From the NCBI GenBank assembly GCA_900766055.1, contig CAAFTZ010000028.1:1-37177 (forward strand): a stretch of DNA of 37,177 nucleotides, given 5' to 3'. The translations under genes and the position numbers were made by a program. Source of the DNA: an uncultured Parasutterella sp. (GTDB taxonomy: Bacteria; Pseudomonadota; Gammaproteobacteria; Burkholderiales; Burkholderiaceae_F). The notes beneath the pieces are model-generated. The model did no database searches and was not told the origin of the DNA. It was given only the letters and a program-made list of their open reading frames with translations. Each line of letters begins with the position of its first letter. Positions within the stretch are counted from its first letter, which is position 1. This document shows positions 14,475 through 22,507 of the stretch, one piece after another.

Positions 14475-16400
14475 ATGTTCCAATCTTTTAGAAACCAGAA
14501 GCGTTGGCTGATGCTTATCGCCATGATTCTGATTATTCCTGCATTCGTCTTTATCGGTATTAATGGCTACAGCCGTTTGAATCCGGATGCCAATGCAATT
14601 GCCAAAGTTGACGGCAAAGGTATTCAGCCTGAAGAATTCGATTACCAGAAACGCGAATATATTGAGCGCATGCGCCAGCAGGAAGGAGGTGCCGTTGATC
14701 CGAGCATCTTCGAAACACAGGAAGCTAATGCAGCAATCCTGCAGAACATTGCAACGAGACGCGCTCTCCAGGCACAGATGGCTCACCACTATATGAATGT
14801 GAGCGAAGCTGATGCCATCAATGTGATTAAGAACGCAGACGCTTTCAAGAAAGACGGCCAGTTCTCTCCTGAGCTGTATGAAAACTATCTTGCCGCCCGC
14901 GGTAAGAGCGACCAACAGTTTGTTTATGAACTGAGAAGAGACCTGGTTCAGGACATGCTGGTGAATTCCGTCGCCCAGACAACCTTTGTTCCTAAGAAGA
15001 CGGTTGCCTTGTTAAACGGCATTCTTCGCGAAACCCGTGTCGTTCGTACGATGAGTTTTGATCCGTCCTCCTATATGAAAGACGTCAAGGTTTCTGAAGA
15101 ACAGATCAAGAAATACTACGACGAACACAAGGACGACTACCGCGCTCCTGAATCCCTGAACATTCAGTTCGTTGTCATGTCTCCTGAAACCGTCAAGATG
15201 ACTGCTGAGCCTTCTGAGCAAGAACTGAAAGATTTCTACGAACAGAACCGTAAGAAATATGAAGTCGAAGAATCCAGACGCGCGGCTCACATTCTGATCG
15301 CTCCGGACGCCAACGAAGCTGATAAAGCCAAGGCGGACCAGGATGCCAAAGCTAAAGCAGAAAAGATCCTTGCCGAAGTCAAAGCAGATCCTTCAAAGTT
15401 TGCTCAGTTAGCCAAAGAAAACTCTGCCGACCCCGGAACAGCTGAAAGCGGCGGCGATCTTGACTTCTTCACTCAGGGTCAGATGGTTCCTGAATTCGAC
15501 AAAGCCGTTTTCGGAGCTAAGAAAGACGAAATCGTCGGACCGGTTAAAACCGAGTTCGGTTACCACATCATTCATGTGACGGACATCAATCCGGCTCACG
15601 TTCGTCCGTTCGAAGAAGTTCGCAGTGAAATTCTTAAGCTCTGGCAGGATCAGCACCGTCAGTCCATGTTTGCTGAAAATGCTGACGGCTTTACCAACAT
15701 GGTCTACGAACAGAGCGACAGCTTAGACCCGGCAGTTGAAAAATACGGTCTGACACTTCATACGCTTGACGGTCTGACTCAGTCCGGCCTTCCGAAGACA
15801 TCTCCGGATGCACAGTACATCACGAAGCGCGTGATTGAAGACCTGTTCTCTCCGGACTGCCTCCAGGAAAAGAGAAATACGCAGGCAGTTGAAGTTGCAG
15901 CCAACACACTGGTTTCTGCCCGTATCGTTAAACACACGCCGGCTCACATCAAGTCATTTGACGAAGTGAAGGGCGATATCAAGGATCAGCTCGAACTTGA
16001 ACAGGCTTCTGCCTTGGCCAAGAAAGCAGGTGAGGCTAAGTTAGCCGAACTCAAGGCTAAGAAGGATTTGGAAGGTTTCGGTCATGAACTCACCGTTTCC
16101 CGTATCAATCCCCAGTCTCAGTCCATGCCCCTGATCCAAGCTGAAATGGCAGTTCCTGCTAAGAGCCTTCCTGCTTTCACGGGTACGACGGTTCCTGACG
16201 GTGCTTATGTGATCAGCTATGTTGAATCCAGCAAGATGCCCGCAGCTGATGACAGCCAAGTCGATGAAATTCGTGGAGAAGCCCTTACAGCTCAGTCCAG
16301 AGCCGATGAAGCTTCCTTCTATGAAGGCTTGAAGAAGCTCTACAAGATGGAAATCTTGAAGAAGGAATATGAATATCAGGCTCCGACAGTAATGAAATAA
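14475..16400 (+). CDS. ppiD: Periplasmic chaperone/peptidyl-prolyl isomerase PpiD
   Basis: This 641-residue protein is anchored in the inner membrane by one N-terminal segment (about residues 10-32, RWLMLIAMILIIPAFVFIG) with the rest in the periplasm. A SurA_N-like helical domain is followed by one parvulin (PpiC/rotamase) domain at roughly residues 260-370. That domain carries RAAHILIA, the usual GGDLDFF and GYHIIHV motifs. PpiD assists folding of newly exported proteins at the SecYEG exit. The ATG at 14475 follows GAGG (14465-14468), which fixes the start; an in-frame TTG at 14463 overlaps the ribosome site. It is a single-gene unit with a terminator. Confidence 0.93.
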   Translation: MFQSFRNQKRWLMLIAMILIIPAFVFIGINGYSRLNPDANAIAKVDGKGIQPEEFDYQKREYIERMRQQEGGAVDPSIFETQEANAAILQNIATRRALQAQMAHHYMNVSEADAINVIKNADAFKKDGQFSPELYENYLAARGKSDQQFVYELRRDLVQDMLVNSVAQTTFVPKKTVALLNGILRETRVVRTMSFDPSSYMKDVKVSEEQIKKYYDEHKDDYRAPESLNIQFVVMSPETVKMTAEPSEQELKDFYEQNRKKYEVEESRRAAHILIAPDANEADKAKADQDAKAKAEKILAEVKADPSKFAQLAKENSADPGTAESGGDLDFFTQGQMVPEFDKAVFGAKKDEIVGPVKTEFGYHIIHVTDINPAHVRPFEEVRSEILKLWQDQHRQSMFAENADGFTNMVYEQSDSLDPAVEKYGLTLHTLDGLTQSGLPKTSPDAQYITKRVIEDLFSPDCLQEKRNTQAVEVAANTLVSARIVKHTPAHIKSFDEVKGDIKDQLELEQASALAKKAGEAKLAELKAKKDLEGFGHELTVSRINPQSQSMPLIQAEMAVPAKSLPAFTGTTVPDGAYVISYVESSKMPAADDSQVDEIRGEALTAQSRADEASFYEGLKKLYKMEILKKEYEYQAPTVMK

Positions 16401-16406
16401 GGAAAA

Positions 16407-16432
16407 GAGCGGTGAAAGAAAACACCGCTTTT
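16407..16432 (+). terminator. Intrinsic terminator of ppiD
   Basis: Stem AGCGGTG (16408-16414) and CACCGCT (16423-16429), loop AAAGAAAA, followed by TTTT. Confidence 0.8.
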
Positions 16433-16441
16433 CCTACCTTG

Positions 16442-16481
16442 GCCGCGGTTACAATTGAACGTACTGCGGCTTTTTCTTTTC
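16442..16481 (+). repeat. 40-bp terminator-like repeat, copy 1 (left of cassette B)
   Basis: The element starts GCCGCGGTTACAAT, folds with GTACTGCGGC and ends in a T-rich tail. It matches the copy at 19611-19650 at 34 of 40 positions, in the same orientation. The two bracket the LysR-flavoprotein-cytochrome cassette. It acts as a second terminator after ppiD; the inner TACAAT also resembles a -10 box. Confidence 0.65.
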
Positions 16482-16516
16482 ACCTCTTGAGCTGCCTATC
16501 CTAAAGAAAGAAATTT

Positions 16517-17473
16517 ATGAGTTCCTGCCTCGATCACATCGAAAATTGGAGAGTAATTCAGAAATTTGCACAGACTAAGAGCATCACTCGCACTGCCATT
16601 GAATTAGACCTTGAAATTTCAAAAGTCAGTCGAATCGTTACTCAAATTGAAAAAGATCTTGAGCGTAGGATCTTTGACCGTTCGGAGCGGCCTATTAAAT
16701 TAACTCCTTTTGGGGAAGAACTGGTTTCGAAATTGGCTCCATGCCTGCAAGAGTGGGACGCTTTCTACCGCTTTATTGATCCTCAGGAAGGTGTTTTCTC
16801 AAACGTTCGATTGTCCACTCCGATTGGGATTGGCCGTTTTTATTTGAATAATCAGCTTGATGAATATAGAAAGTACCATCCAAACGTTAGTGTGGAATTG
16901 TTCGTAGATTGCGGTGTAGATGATGTATTGACAAATAAAGTGGATGTCGCATTTATTCCTAGCTGTCCGGAGGATAAACGGCTAGCCGTGTACCCTTGCA
17001 TGGATGCCTTCACAATGCCTCTGGCCTCAAAAGAATATGTTGCGAAGCATGGATTTCCACATAGGCCGGAAGATTTAAAAAATCATGTCGGCATTTTGAA
17101 AATCGGTTCGGATTTTCCCATTACATCTCGACTTATCCTCAGAGATGAGAGCCGCGTCATTATGTGGAAACAATCCATTCGGCAAATCGATATGCTGAAC
17201 ATAAAAGATGCACTTCTTAAGGGGCACGGCATTTCCCTAGATGTGCCGCTGGGTATGGTGTTAGACGAAATTCAAAGAGGAGAACTCGTCCAAGTCTTGG
17301 ATAATTGGCATCGTCCGAGATGGCAATATTCCGTTGTCACACGAAAGGAAGTTCCAGAAGCTTCGATTATTGGAAAATTCGCAAAATGGTATGCGTCGGT
17401 TGCGACAAGGGAAATAGATGAAAGAAGGGAAAGAGGTTTCCGTTTATTAGGCTTGGATCCTTCGTTGCTGTGA
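16517..17473 (+). CDS. LysR-family regulator of cassette B
   Basis: This 318-residue DNA-binding regulator has an N-terminal winged helix-turn-helix at about residues 10-65 (FAQTKSITRTAIELDLEISK... ending RSERPIKLTPFGEEL). A LysR effector-binding domain follows (about 90-300, with VDVAFIPS). The ATG at 16517 follows an AAAGAAAG stretch. It lies on the same strand 195 bp upstream of the flavoprotein, with an 18-bp palindrome between them. It most likely controls the reductase in response to its substrate, but this is inference from position. Codon use is more AT-rich by eye than in ppiD. The same gene arrangement recurs in cassette C, where the regulator is broken. Confidence 0.88.
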   Translation: MSSCLDHIENWRVIQKFAQTKSITRTAIELDLEISKVSRIVTQIEKDLERRIFDRSERPIKLTPFGEELVSKLAPCLQEWDAFYRFIDPQEGVFSNVRLSTPIGIGRFYLNNQLDEYRKYHPNVSVELFVDCGVDDVLTNKVDVAFIPSCPEDKRLAVYPCMDAFTMPLASKEYVAKHGFPHRPEDLKNHVGILKIGSDFPITSRLILRDESRVIMWKQSIRQIDMLNIKDALLKGHGISLDVPLGMVLDEIQRGELVQVLDNWHRPRWQYSVVTRKEVPEASIIGKFAKWYASVATREIDERRERGFRLLGLDPSLL

Positions 17474-17582
17474 TCGGCATTTGTCGGGCACGGAAAATCT
17501 GAGCGTTGCGATGTCAATAAACTGACTCTTCGCCATATTATTTTTTTATTAAAGTCGGGTAATCCAGGTCTGCTTGCAAATT

Positions 17583-17600
17583 TTCCAAATTGTTTTGGAA
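17583..17600 (+). promoter_or_regulatory. 18-bp perfect palindrome, candidate LysR operator
   Basis: TTCCAAA-TTGT-TTTGGAA lies 68 bp upstream of the cassette B flavoprotein start. Size, symmetry and position fit a LysR-type binding site. Confidence 0.55.
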
Positions 17601-17668
17601 GCCTTGTGGGGCGACATAAACAGGGCGTAACTAGACTTCTTCTTGAATCCAAACCAAGGAGAATTTAA

Positions 17669-19192
17669 ATGACAAAACTCACAAGACGCTTTTTATTAAA
17701 AACTGTTGCTGCATCCATCGCCCTTACAGTTGGACCGTCAGCTTTGGCATTTGTATCCAATGAACCTGAAAAATGGGATGAGACAGTGGATGTAATTGTT
17801 GTCGGAACCGGATTTGCTGGTTTGGCAGCAGCTTATGAAGCGAAAAAGGCCGGAGCATCCGTTTTGGTGATCGATAAGATGCCGACAGCGGGAGGAAATT
17901 CGATTATCAACGGAGGAATTTTTGCAGTCCCCGGAAGTCCTGAACAAAAGAAATTAGGAATCAAAGATTCGCCTGAACTAATGGCAAAAGATATGATTGC
18001 CGCAGGAGACGCTCTTAACCATCCTTCTAAGGTAAAGGCTTTGTGCGAAAACGCTATTGACGCCTACTATTGGACCGTAAATGAGCTCGGCGTTAAATAT
18101 CAGGATAAAAACATAAAGCAGGAAGGCGGTCACTCTGTTCCAAGAAGCCTTTTTACAATCAACGGATCTGGTTCGGAAATTGTGAACAAAGAATTAGCAG
18201 GGCTTGAGAAATTAGGCGTAAAACCTCGTCTCCGTACAATGATGGAAGAAATCATTGTCAATAAAGACGGACGAGTAGTTGGACTCAAGCTAAGAGAAAA
18301 TTACCGTTTTCCAAAAGCTCAGTCTGGAAAGGTTAAATATGTTGCTGCCAAACGCGCAGTTGTTTTGGCTCATGGAGGATTTGGTGCTGACTCAAACTTC
18401 AGACAAATCTACGATCCGAAGTTAACTGAGAAATTTCAAAGTACAAACCAACCCGGAGCCACTTCCGAGGCTTGGAAGAGTGCGATGAATATAGGAGCAC
18501 ACGTTATTCAAGCTGATCAAATCCAGATTCTTCCTCAAACGTCTCCGGATGAGAAAGGCTTTGGTATCGGATTTGCTTGGTCAGGCCATGTCTCCATGTT
18601 TGGTGTCTGGGTCGACGCTAGTACTGGAAAACGATTCATTAACGAACTGGCAAACCGAAAAGTTCGGTCCCTAGCAATTCTTGAAAAGCTAAATCAAGGT
18701 CATGAATGCTTGGCGATCGGAGACTCAGGTACCGCTAAGTCCTTTGCCGAAATTCGTCCGGGAATGCTAAAAAAACAATTAGAAAGGGGCGTCGTCTTCC
18801 AATTTGAAACACTGGAAGATGCGGCAAAGAAATTCAACATTCCTGTCGATAATTTGAAGGCTACGATTGCAGCTTTTAATGAGACCTTAAAGACTAAAAA
18901 GGATGAGGTGGGCCGTCCTTATAATCCAAAAATGGTTGAGCTTGGAACTGGCCCATGGTATGTCGCAAGAATGTCTCCGAAAGTTCACCACTGCATGGGC
19001 GGTTTGTACACAAATGACAAAGCTCAGGTTTACCATATTTCAGGTCGGTTAATTGAAGGCTTGTTCGCAGCCGGTGAGGCAACCGGTGGTGTTCACGGCG
19101 CCGTTCGTTTGGGCTCTTGCGGTACTGCAGACTGCCTGATTAACGGTAGAATTGCCGGTCAACACGCAGCTGCCTCTAAAGCTTGGGAATAA
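17669..19192 (+). CDS. Tat-exported flavocytochrome-type reductase flavin subunit (cassette B)
   Basis: This 507-residue predicted periplasmic FAD protein has a twin-Arg leader LTRRFLLK (residues 4-11), FAD motif VVGTGFAG (about 45-52) and GGNSIINGG (about 75-83). It keeps the Fcc3 fumarate-reductase C-terminal motifs VHHCMGG and GVHGAVRLG, whose His and Arg bind substrate in Fcc3, and an NRK motif at the place of the proton-donor Arg. At the position of the fumarate-binding QxHPT motif it instead reads IQILPQTSPD (residues 285-294), and the Glu/Arg pair of Fcc3 is not conserved. The substrate is therefore probably another unsaturated acid (urocanate, acrylate and similar are known for relatives). 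Ribosome site AAGGAG. A tetrahaem cytochrome follows after 18 bp. Confidence 0.9.
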   Translation: MTKLTRRFLLKTVAASIALTVGPSALAFVSNEPEKWDETVDVIVVGTGFAGLAAAYEAKKAGASVLVIDKMPTAGGNSIINGGIFAVPGSPEQKKLGIKDSPELMAKDMIAAGDALNHPSKVKALCENAIDAYYWTVNELGVKYQDKNIKQEGGHSVPRSLFTINGSGSEIVNKELAGLEKLGVKPRLRTMMEEIIVNKDGRVVGLKLRENYRFPKAQSGKVKYVAAKRAVVLAHGGFGADSNFRQIYDPKLTEKFQSTNQPGATSEAWKSAMNIGAHVIQADQIQILPQTSPDEKGFGIGFAWSGHVSMFGVWVDASTGKRFINELANRKVRSLAILEKLNQGHECLAIGDSGTAKSFAEIRPGMLKKQLERGVVFQFETLEDAAKKFNIPVDNLKATIAAFNETLKTKKDEVGRPYNPKMVELGTGPWYVARMSPKVHHCMGGLYTNDKAQVYHISGRLIEGLFAAGEATGGVHGAVRLGSCGTADCLINGRIAGQHAAASKAWE

Positions 19193-19210
19193 AGACGCAG
19201 GGGACTTTCC

Positions 19211-19552
19211 ATGAAATTCTTCCGAACTCTTTGTTGCATAGCTGCATCTTTTACTATTGCTTGTACCGCATTCGGGACGCCGTTTGGGGCCGACAGACAC
19301 GTCGAAAAAGGTGTGCAATGCGAATCCTGTCATGGTCAGAACAAAGAAATTGAATCTCCGAGTATCAAGCAGTGTGCCGCTTGCCACGATTCTGAGCAAC
19401 TTGCGGAGAAAACAAAAGATGTGAAGCCGCAAAATCCTCATAAGTCCCCACACTATGGAACTCAGCTAGATTGTGTCTTGTGCCATGTTCAACATGATGA
19501 ACCAGAAAATTATTGTAGCCAGTGCCATAGCTTCGCTTTTAAGGTGAAATAG
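19211..19552 (+). CDS. Periplasmic tetrahaem cytochrome c (cassette B)
   Basis: This encodes 113 residues: a signal peptide (to about residue 22) followed by four CxxCH sites, CESCH, CAACH, CVLCH and CSQCH. The size and spacing match the N-terminal tetrahaem domain of Shewanella Fcc3, here as a separate protein. It is the likely electron donor to the preceding flavoprotein. It is close in sequence to the cassette C cytochrome (shared EKTKDVKPxNPH and QCH near the end). Confidence 0.93.
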   Translation: MKFFRTLCCIAASFTIACTAFGTPFGADRHVEKGVQCESCHGQNKEIESPSIKQCAACHDSEQLAEKTKDVKPQNPHKSPHYGTQLDCVLCHVQHDEPENYCSQCHSFAFKVK

Positions 19553-19610
19553 GAGAATTTTTTAAACTTAAAAATACCGACGTGGGCCGAATATCGTGTC
19601 CGCCTCTTAA

Positions 19611-19650
19611 GCCGCAGATACAATGGGACGTACCGCGGCTTTTTCTTTTT
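19611..19650 (+). repeat. 40-bp terminator-like repeat, copy 2 (right of cassette B)
   Basis: GCCGCAGATAC folds with GTACCGCGGC, followed by a long T-rich tail. It is 85% identical to copy 1. It serves as the terminator of cassette B and ends only seven bases before the GNAT start codon. The inner TACAAT may act as a -10 box for that gene. Confidence 0.65.
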
Positions 19651-19657
19651 TTTAATC

Positions 19658-20158
19658 ATGGAAGTTTTCGACGTTCCCGGACTGACACTGAGGCATGAGC
19701 TAAAAGCCGGTGACCTCGGCAGGCTGATTGAGTTTTCCGGTATTTACGGACATTCTGACTACGACTATCCGATTGCCTTTGAAGGTTATGTGGCAACAAC
19801 TTTCGCTGAGTACGTTATTGATCCGAAGCCAAGGAATCGTCTTTGGATGGTTGAAGATGACCAGGGGCTTGTCGGCACCATCGGAGTTGTGGATCGAGGA
19901 GAGTCTGCGCAGCTAAGATGGTTTTCCGTCAGACCGGATTGGAGAGAAAACAACCTCGGAAACTTTTTGTTTGGTGCAGCAATGGAGTATATCCAAGAAA
20001 ACGAATTTCAAAAAGCGTGGTTATCGACATTTTCTGAAAGCGAGATTGCCATTGCGCTCTATAAACGGAGAGGCTTTCGGATTATGGTTGAGACCGATGT
20101 TGAGATTGGCGGGAAGAACTACCGTGAAATAGTCATGGAAAAGTCATTTATTACCTAG
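19658..20158 (+). CDS. GNAT-family N-acetyltransferase
   Basis: This 166-residue cytoplasmic protein has the GNAT fold. Motif A lies at about residues 88-115, where LRWFSVRPDWRENNLGNFL stands in for the acetyl-CoA loop (usual R/QxxGxG/A; here ENNLGN). Motif B includes ALYKRRGFRI (about 135-145). Acceptor unknown. The start is the only suitable ATG, but no ribosome site precedes it: a terminator-like hairpin and a T tract end just before it, so the mRNA may be nearly leaderless or expressed from the -10-like TACAAT inside the repeat. Confidence 0.8.
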   Translation: MEVFDVPGLTLRHELKAGDLGRLIEFSGIYGHSDYDYPIAFEGYVATTFAEYVIDPKPRNRLWMVEDDQGLVGTIGVVDRGESAQLRWFSVRPDWRENNLGNFLFGAAMEYIQENEFQKAWLSTFSESEIAIALYKRRGFRIMVETDVEIGGKNYREIVMEKSFIT

Positions 20159-20278
20159 GAGCAAAAAAAATCAACCGGATCACCCAATTTCTAGTTTGTT
20201 TCTGAATACTTATTTCGGAAAAATTTTGCGCATTCCGCAACAGTGCGTGGATACATTAACTAGCCGGAGGATCCGATT

Positions 20279-20461
20279 ATGCTCGATTTCGTCACGTATT
20301 TATGGGCTGTATTTAGCCTCGTTATTCTTTGTTGGCTGATTTATCTTTTTGCCAGAAAGAGGATCGGAAAGATCACATTTGTTTGCTTTTTGATCTTTGT
20401 GGTAGCCGGAGCCGCGGGTTTAACCGGCTGGCTGCAAGTTGCGTTTCAGGCGACTGCTTAG
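20279..20461 (+). CDS. Small two-helix membrane protein
   Basis: This 60-residue protein has two hydrophobic segments (about 4-24 and 31-52) separated by the basic turn ARKRIGK. Unknown function. A strong ribosome site GGAGG (20266-20270) sits 8 nt before the ATG and a terminator follows, which supports a real gene. Confidence 0.65.
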   Translation: MLDFVTYLWAVFSLVILCWLIYLFARKRIGKITFVCFLIFVVAGAAGLTGWLQVAFQATA

Positions 20462-20491
20462 ATCCTAAAAATCCTGTAAGCCAAGCGGATT

Positions 20492-20515
20492 AAGCCTTTC
20501 GGACGAGGCTTTTTC
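20492..20515 (+). terminator. Intrinsic terminator after the small membrane protein
   Basis: Stem AAGCCT (20492-20497) and AGGCTT (20506-20511), loop TTCGGACG, followed by TTTC. Confidence 0.7.
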
Positions 20516-20524
20516 GTAAACTTT

Positions 20525-20576
20525 TTGCCAACTTTCAGGCGGTATCGTTACAATGTATTTGTAGTTTTTGATACCG
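20525..20576 (+). promoter_or_regulatory. Promoter and candidate self-operator of the GntR gene
   Basis: -35 TTGCCA (20525-20530) and -10 TTACAA/TACAAT (20548-20554), 17-18 nt apart. Inverted arms CGGTATC (20540-20546) and GATACCG (20570-20576) straddle the -10 and the expected start of transcription, a typical place for autorepression. Confidence 0.55.
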
Positions 20577-20587
20577 ACAATTATTCT

Positions 20588-21316
20588 ATGCAAAAGAAAA
20601 TTTGGCACAAGGTTGCAGAAGAAATCTCGCTCCAAGTTTCTTTAGGTAAATGGCCAGTTGGCTCGATCATCCCCGGAGAAATTGAACTTGCTAAACAATT
20701 TAATGTGAGCAGGGATACCATGCGCAAAGCGCTGGCGTACCTTTCTCAGCAAGGATTGTTTGAACGCAAAGCCCACGTAGGAACCCGCGTAAAAGCTAGA
20801 ACGCGCACAGGTCGGTTCTTAAATGAATACAACGATATTCGAGGAATCGATCATTACGGTAATCTCTATCCACGACACATCCAAAACGTCGAACGTTTGG
20901 TCCTCAATGAAGAAACCGCGGATCGATTGGGTTTAATCCCCGGTGAAGAAGTCATTCGATTCAAGAATATCCGCGTAGCATCAGAACGCCATCCGGAAGC
21001 GGTGGTCGTCACCTACGTTTATATCTATCCGAATGCCTTGGAAGTGCTGGATCTGATTAAAAAACGATCCGATGACCTCATTATTACTTTAGCAGAAGAA
21101 GTGACAGGGCAGGAATGCGCGGAAGTGAAGCAGGCGTTTTCAGCGACAACGATGCCCAAAGAAGTCTCGGATATTTTCCATGTTCCTGAAAACAGCCCGT
21201 CGCTTAGAATCATCCGAAACTATTACGACTCGAGGGGCCTCTCAATCGTCGCTTCGGAATCTTTCCATATGGCTGAAAGATTCTCCTTCTCGGTCCGAAG
21301 CGTCAAACGCTCCTAA
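20588..21316 (+). CDS. GntR/HutC-family transcriptional regulator
   Basis: This 242-residue regulator has an N-terminal winged helix-turn-helix (about residues 5-70; SIIPGEIELAKQFNVSRDTMRKAL, ending in FERKAHVGTRV). A UTRA ligand-binding domain follows (about 90-238) and marks the HutC subfamily. The ATG at 20588 is chosen because an upstream in-frame start at 20525 would overlap the promoter. It is convergent with the amidohydrolase gene and shares a hairpin terminator with it. Target and ligand are unknown; autoregulation is suggested by the inverted repeat at its promoter. Confidence 0.88.
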   Translation: MQKKIWHKVAEEISLQVSLGKWPVGSIIPGEIELAKQFNVSRDTMRKALAYLSQQGLFERKAHVGTRVKARTRTGRFLNEYNDIRGIDHYGNLYPRHIQNVERLVLNEETADRLGLIPGEEVIRFKNIRVASERHPEAVVVTYVYIYPNALEVLDLIKKRSDDLIITLAEEVTGQECAEVKQAFSATTMPKEVSDIFHVPENSPSLRIIRNYYDSRGLSIVASESFHMAERFSFSVRSVKRS

Positions 21317-21321
21317 AAGGA

Positions 21322-21341
21322 AAGGAGGCCGAAGCCTCCTT
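21322..21341. terminator. Bidirectional terminator between the GntR gene and the amidohydrolase gene
   Basis: Perfect 8-bp stem AAGGAGGC / GCCTCCTT with a CGAA loop; a T-rich tail follows on the minus strand. Confidence 0.7.
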
Positions 21342-21364
21342 CCGAATCCTACCAGTTGCTCGGA

Positions 21365-22471
21365 TTAGCCGACAACATTAAGAATCAGTTTTTCCAAAAC
21401 CTTGACACCGTTTCTCAGAGATTCGGGGTTCATGGTCATGCGCGGATCATGCAGGCCCGGTGTAACGCCGGTGCCGACGCCGATGTAGGCAGCATGAAGT
21501 TCAGGTTTCTTCTGTTTGAAGTAGTGGAAGTCTTCTCCGCCGCCACCGCAGTCTTTAGCAACTTTGTCTTCACCGAGTACTTCGCCGATGGTCTTGCGAA
21601 CCTGATCGACTAAGTCTTCGTCGTAAACGGCTGCAGGAATAACGCCGCCCGGAAATGTGATTTCGCAGGTGACGTTGACGCAGGCGCAGGCATTGGTGAT
21701 GGCTGTCTTGAGCTTTTCAAGCAGCTCGTTCATGGTTTCATTGTCCTGGGCGCGGATATCAAGAATCATCTTGCCTTTGTCCGGGATAATGTTGGTGGCA
21801 GTAGAAGCGCAGTCAATGGAAGTGACTTTAGCAGACCAGGCCTTGTTCGGGTTGACCCAGATGGAGTTCACAGCATTAGTTGCGAGAACGGCTGCTTCAA
21901 CAACGCTGGCGCCGAGATGCGGACGGGAGCCGTGAGCGACTTTGCCCTTGAGTTCGACGATGCAGAATGTGCTGGAAGTATGACGAACAGCTGCGCAGAC
22001 GGTGCCGTCAGGAATGTCCTGGATCGGACGAACGTGAGCACCGAAGGCGTAGTCAACGTCATCTAAAACGCCGTCATCATAAGACTTAAGAGCGCCGAAG
22101 AGGGTTTCCTCAGCAGGCTGGAAGAAGAGTTTCACACGGCCTTTCTTGACGTGATCGATCAGCTTGGCGGCTGTGGCAAGAACCATAGCGGTATGAGAGT
22201 CATGGCCGCAGGCGTGAATGCAGGCGTCCTTTCCGTCGATGACAAAAGGAAGGGCGTCCATATCGGCGCGAAGCATGACTGTGGGTCCTGGTTCTGTACC
22301 GTCAATGTAGGCAACGACACCGGTTCCGCCGATGCCGCGGATGGGTTCGAGACCCATTTCCTTCAATTTGGCAGCGACGTAGTCACTGGTCTTGTGTTCG
22401 TTAAAGCCGAGTTCCGGGATCTGATGAAGATCGGTTCTCATGGCTACTACATCAAAATCTTTAGTGTCCAT
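21365..22471 (-). CDS. M20D amidohydrolase (hippurate/N-acyl-amino-acid hydrolase type)
   Basis: This 368-residue cytoplasmic metal enzyme splits an amide bond in N-acylated amino acids or similar compounds. Motifs are RADMDALP (about 68-75), CGHDSHTAM (about 88-96, metal ligands), QPAEET with the catalytic Glu pair (about 117-122), GAHVRP (about 144), GGGEDFHYF (about 317) and LHDP (about 341). All expected residues are present. The ribosome site AAGGAAAA precedes the ATG. It lies 36 bp after the RlmL-like gene on the same strand and ends at the shared hairpin with the GntR gene. The substrate is uncertain. Confidence 0.92.
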   Translation of the reverse strand: MDTKDFDVVAMRTDLHQIPELGFNEHKTSDYVAAKLKEMGLEPIRGIGGTGVVAYIDGTEPGPTVMLRADMDALPFVIDGKDACIHACGHDSHTAMVLATAAKLIDHVKKGRVKLFFQPAEETLFGALKSYDDGVLDDVDYAFGAHVRPIQDIPDGTVCAAVRHTSSTFCIVELKGKVAHGSRPHLGASVVEAAVLATNAVNSIWVNPNKAWSAKVTSIDCASTATNIIPDKGKMILDIRAQDNETMNELLEKLKTAITNACACVNVTCEITFPGGVIPAAVYDEDLVDQVRKTIGEVLGEDKVAKDCGGGGEDFHYFKQKKPELHAAYIGVGTGVTPGLHDPRMTMNPESLRNGVKVLEKLILNVVG

Positions 22472-22507
22472 CTTATTTTCCTTGTTGAGGTTATCCTCGA
22501 TGATTTA

